From Neurospora crassa OR74A (Eukaryota; Ascomycota; Sordariomycetes; Sordariales; Sordariaceae): 64,000 nt of DNA. Of this stretch, positions 62,304 through 64,000 are shown one piece after another. The notes under the pieces are model-generated. The model was not told where the DNA came from and ran no database searches. It saw only the letters and a list, made by a program, of their open reading frames with translations. The DNA lies in the NCBI RefSeq assembly GCF_000182925.2, contig NC_026501.1, positions 2,294,001-2,358,000 of the forward strand, read 5' to 3'. Both the position numbers and the translations under genes were made by a program. How positions within the stretch are numbered: the stretch's first letter is position 1; the number at the start of each line of letters is the position of its first letter.

Positions 62304-64000
62304 ATGGCCGTGGTCGAAGAATTACCTTCAAGCACCTCGGCGACGGACAATGGCAGAAAAGCAGGCAATGCCATCGTACCAATTCCCAACTGCGGCGCGG
62401 CTCAAAAGGAAGACGAGACCCCTCATGTATCAGACAGATGCGAAGATGGGAGCCTCAAGAGTTACTTTGTGAGTGATGCGTCCAAACAATCCAAGACATG
62501 TGTTGACACCTTTAAACTTTTCAGAGAATCTTCAGGTACACAGACCACATCGGTTGGTGGACACATGCAGCAGCCCTGACTTGCATGATAGCGTCTGGTG
62601 TTCTTCTTCCCTTGATGGACCTTGTCTTTGGCAAATTTGTCACAGTCTTCAACAATTTCATAGCCGGCAAAGCGACCCCCGCAGAGTTTCGTTCCAGCCT
62701 CAATAACTACACGTACGTTTCTATCCGTTGCGGTTTGACCCCTGAAACAGGGTGCTGAGAAAATCTTTGGACTTCCAGACTATACTTTGTCTATCTCTTC
62801 ATCGCCAAACTTGTCCTCGTATACATCTGGACTGTAAGAATTCCTCCCATGTGGGATTTCATCTTGATCAGCCACTTACATACATCCCAAGACCCTTGCC
62901 TCCACCAACGCCATCAGGATCACACGGTCTCTTCGGATCGACTTCCTCAAACAAACAATACGCCAGGAAGTTGCCTTCTTCGACCTGCCCGAGGCCGGAT
63001 CCATCTCCAGCCATCTTACGACCAACGCCAACCTCGTCAATCAGGGGATATCGGAGAAGCTGGGCCTCGCCATCCAAGCTATTGCAACCTTCTTCGCTGC
63101 CTTTGTTGTCGCCTTTGCGGTACAATGGAAGTTGACCCTCATCACCATCTGCATCGTGCCCGTCATCGTCATCGTAACCGGCATCTGCATGGGCATCGAC
63201 GCGAAACAGGAAAACGAGATTATGATCATTCACTCCGGAGCAGCAAAGCTAGCCGAGGAGGTGTTTGCGAGTGTCAAAACTGCTCATGCCTTTTGGGCCT
63301 TCCCCAAGCTGTCCGGCAAATATGCAGCTATCCTTGATGAGGCCAAAGCGGTCGGTGCCCGGAAGAGTCCGAACTACGCCGTCTTGTTCTCCGTGGAATT
63401 CTTTTGCGTGTACGCTGGATATGGCCTCGCTTTCTGGCAGGGTATCAGGATGTATAAGGAGGGAGAGGTGTCTGAGCCGGGACAAATTGTCACTGTTATC
63501 TTTGCTGTGCTGCTGGCAGCCCAGGCACTCACTCAAATCGCTCCTCAATCGGTCGTCATTTCGAAGGCTGCCGCTGCCGCACATCAGATGTTTCAGGTCA
63601 TCGACCGCAAGTCAAAGATCGACTCTTTGTCGGAGGAAGGCATCAAACCAGCTGAATGTCGAGGTGATATCGAACTCCAGGATGTCGTATTTGCTTACCC
63701 TTCGAGACCGAACATCAAAGTGTTGCAAAACTTCAGCCTTACGATTCCAGCAAACAAAACGACGGCAATCGTTGGATATAGCGGATCAGGCAAAAGTTCC
63801 ATATTAGGCCTACTGGAGCGCTGGGGTTGTCCCGAAAGCGGTACTATCACACTGGATGGTCGAAAAATAGAAGAGTACAATCTTCAGTGGCTTCGAACCA
63901 AGGTCCGACTTGTTCAGCAGGTAAGCATGCAGGCTTGTTCCTTCACAAGCCCTTTCCCAGCTGACACCATCAATAGGAACCGGTCATGCTCGAAGGCACC
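62304..64000 (+). CDS. ABC transporter, ABCB/multidrug-type (5' part, runs off window)
   Basis: Exons are 62,304-62,468, 62,525-62,712, 62,779-62,833, 62,892-63,920 and 63,977 onward. Four introns of 56-66 bp with GT..AG ends all keep phase. About 487 residues are in the window. An N-terminal soluble leader of about 55 aa is followed by a type-1 exporter membrane domain (IGWWTHAAALTCMIASGVLL, LYFVYLFIAKLVLVYIW, RITRSLRIDFLKQTIRQEV with FFDLPEAGSISSHL, then LAIQAIATFFAAFVVAF). The first nucleotide-binding domain begins with the A-loop YPSRPN and Walker A GYSGSGKSS (about residues 431-439; the usual Pro is Tyr), and the Q-loop VQQEPVMLEGT ends the window. Full-length members have two such halves and export lipophilic compounds, peptides or toxins with ATP; the substrate cannot be told. 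The neighbouring divergent regulator suggests co-regulation. Confidence 0.92.

Overview
The window comes from a filamentous ascomycete (Pezizomycotina; the gene set looks Sordariomycete-like, but I would not name a species). The grounds are short 50-90 bp spliceosomal introns, a Zn2Cys6 regulator, an Mcp1-type membrane protein, and a long AT-rich block with the signature of repeat-induced point mutation (RIP): CpA/TpG almost gone, TpA in excess, CpG still common. The window has two compartments that meet at about 48.48 kb. Four runs of exactly 100 N mark assembly gaps.

Compartment 1 (1 to about 48,480) is a nested transposon pile with no host gene that I can support. The host layer is a minus-strand Helitron whose Rep/helicase frame is readable in 37,407-39,600 (HUH and Tyr motifs) and continues in 1-1,112 (helicase, Walker A). 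Two LTR retrotransposons sit in it: element C (1,113-37,401, target duplication TAGTT) and minus-strand element E (39,634-47,991, ATACT). Element C carries element D (3,706-10,738, AGAAC) and element A (11,714-27,219, ACTAT). Element A's 5' LTR is itself split by element B (11,944-19,892, CTACC). LTR pairs match exactly in length within each element (C 339, D 234, A 279, B 233, E 233 bp). All five are Ty3/Gypsy-type, and each has a mutated reverse-transcriptase Y-x-D-D box. Between C's pol and its 3' LTR (31.7-37.06 kb) lie a ~62-bp satellite, a low-complexity block, a minus-strand Gypsy integrase remnant and an unrecognised coding-like stretch, broken by three gaps.

The most striking signal is a mirror-image RIP gradient. 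In all five elements the outermost ~105-150 bp of each LTR is nearly unmutated while the inner part is mutated. The same LTR sequence is therefore preserved at one end and destroyed at the other, depending only on its position.

Compartment 2 (about 48.5-64 kb) has ordinary composition. After about 4 kb without a supportable gene come: a C2H2/coiled-coil protein gene (52,496-53,973, +); an intron-bearing tRNA-His (54,306-54,397, -); an Mcp1-domain gene (55,117-56,298, -); a small U1-type zinc-finger gene (57,054-57,654, +) with a 9-nt first exon; a six-exon Zn2Cys6 transcription factor (58,162-61,145, -); and, divergent from it across 1.16 kb, an ABCB-type ABC transporter (62,304 to the window end, +). 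The regulator/transporter pair could be a functional unit, but the sequence shows only adjacency and a CGG-N2-CCG site between them. I found no CRISPR array, rRNA or clearly new molecular system.
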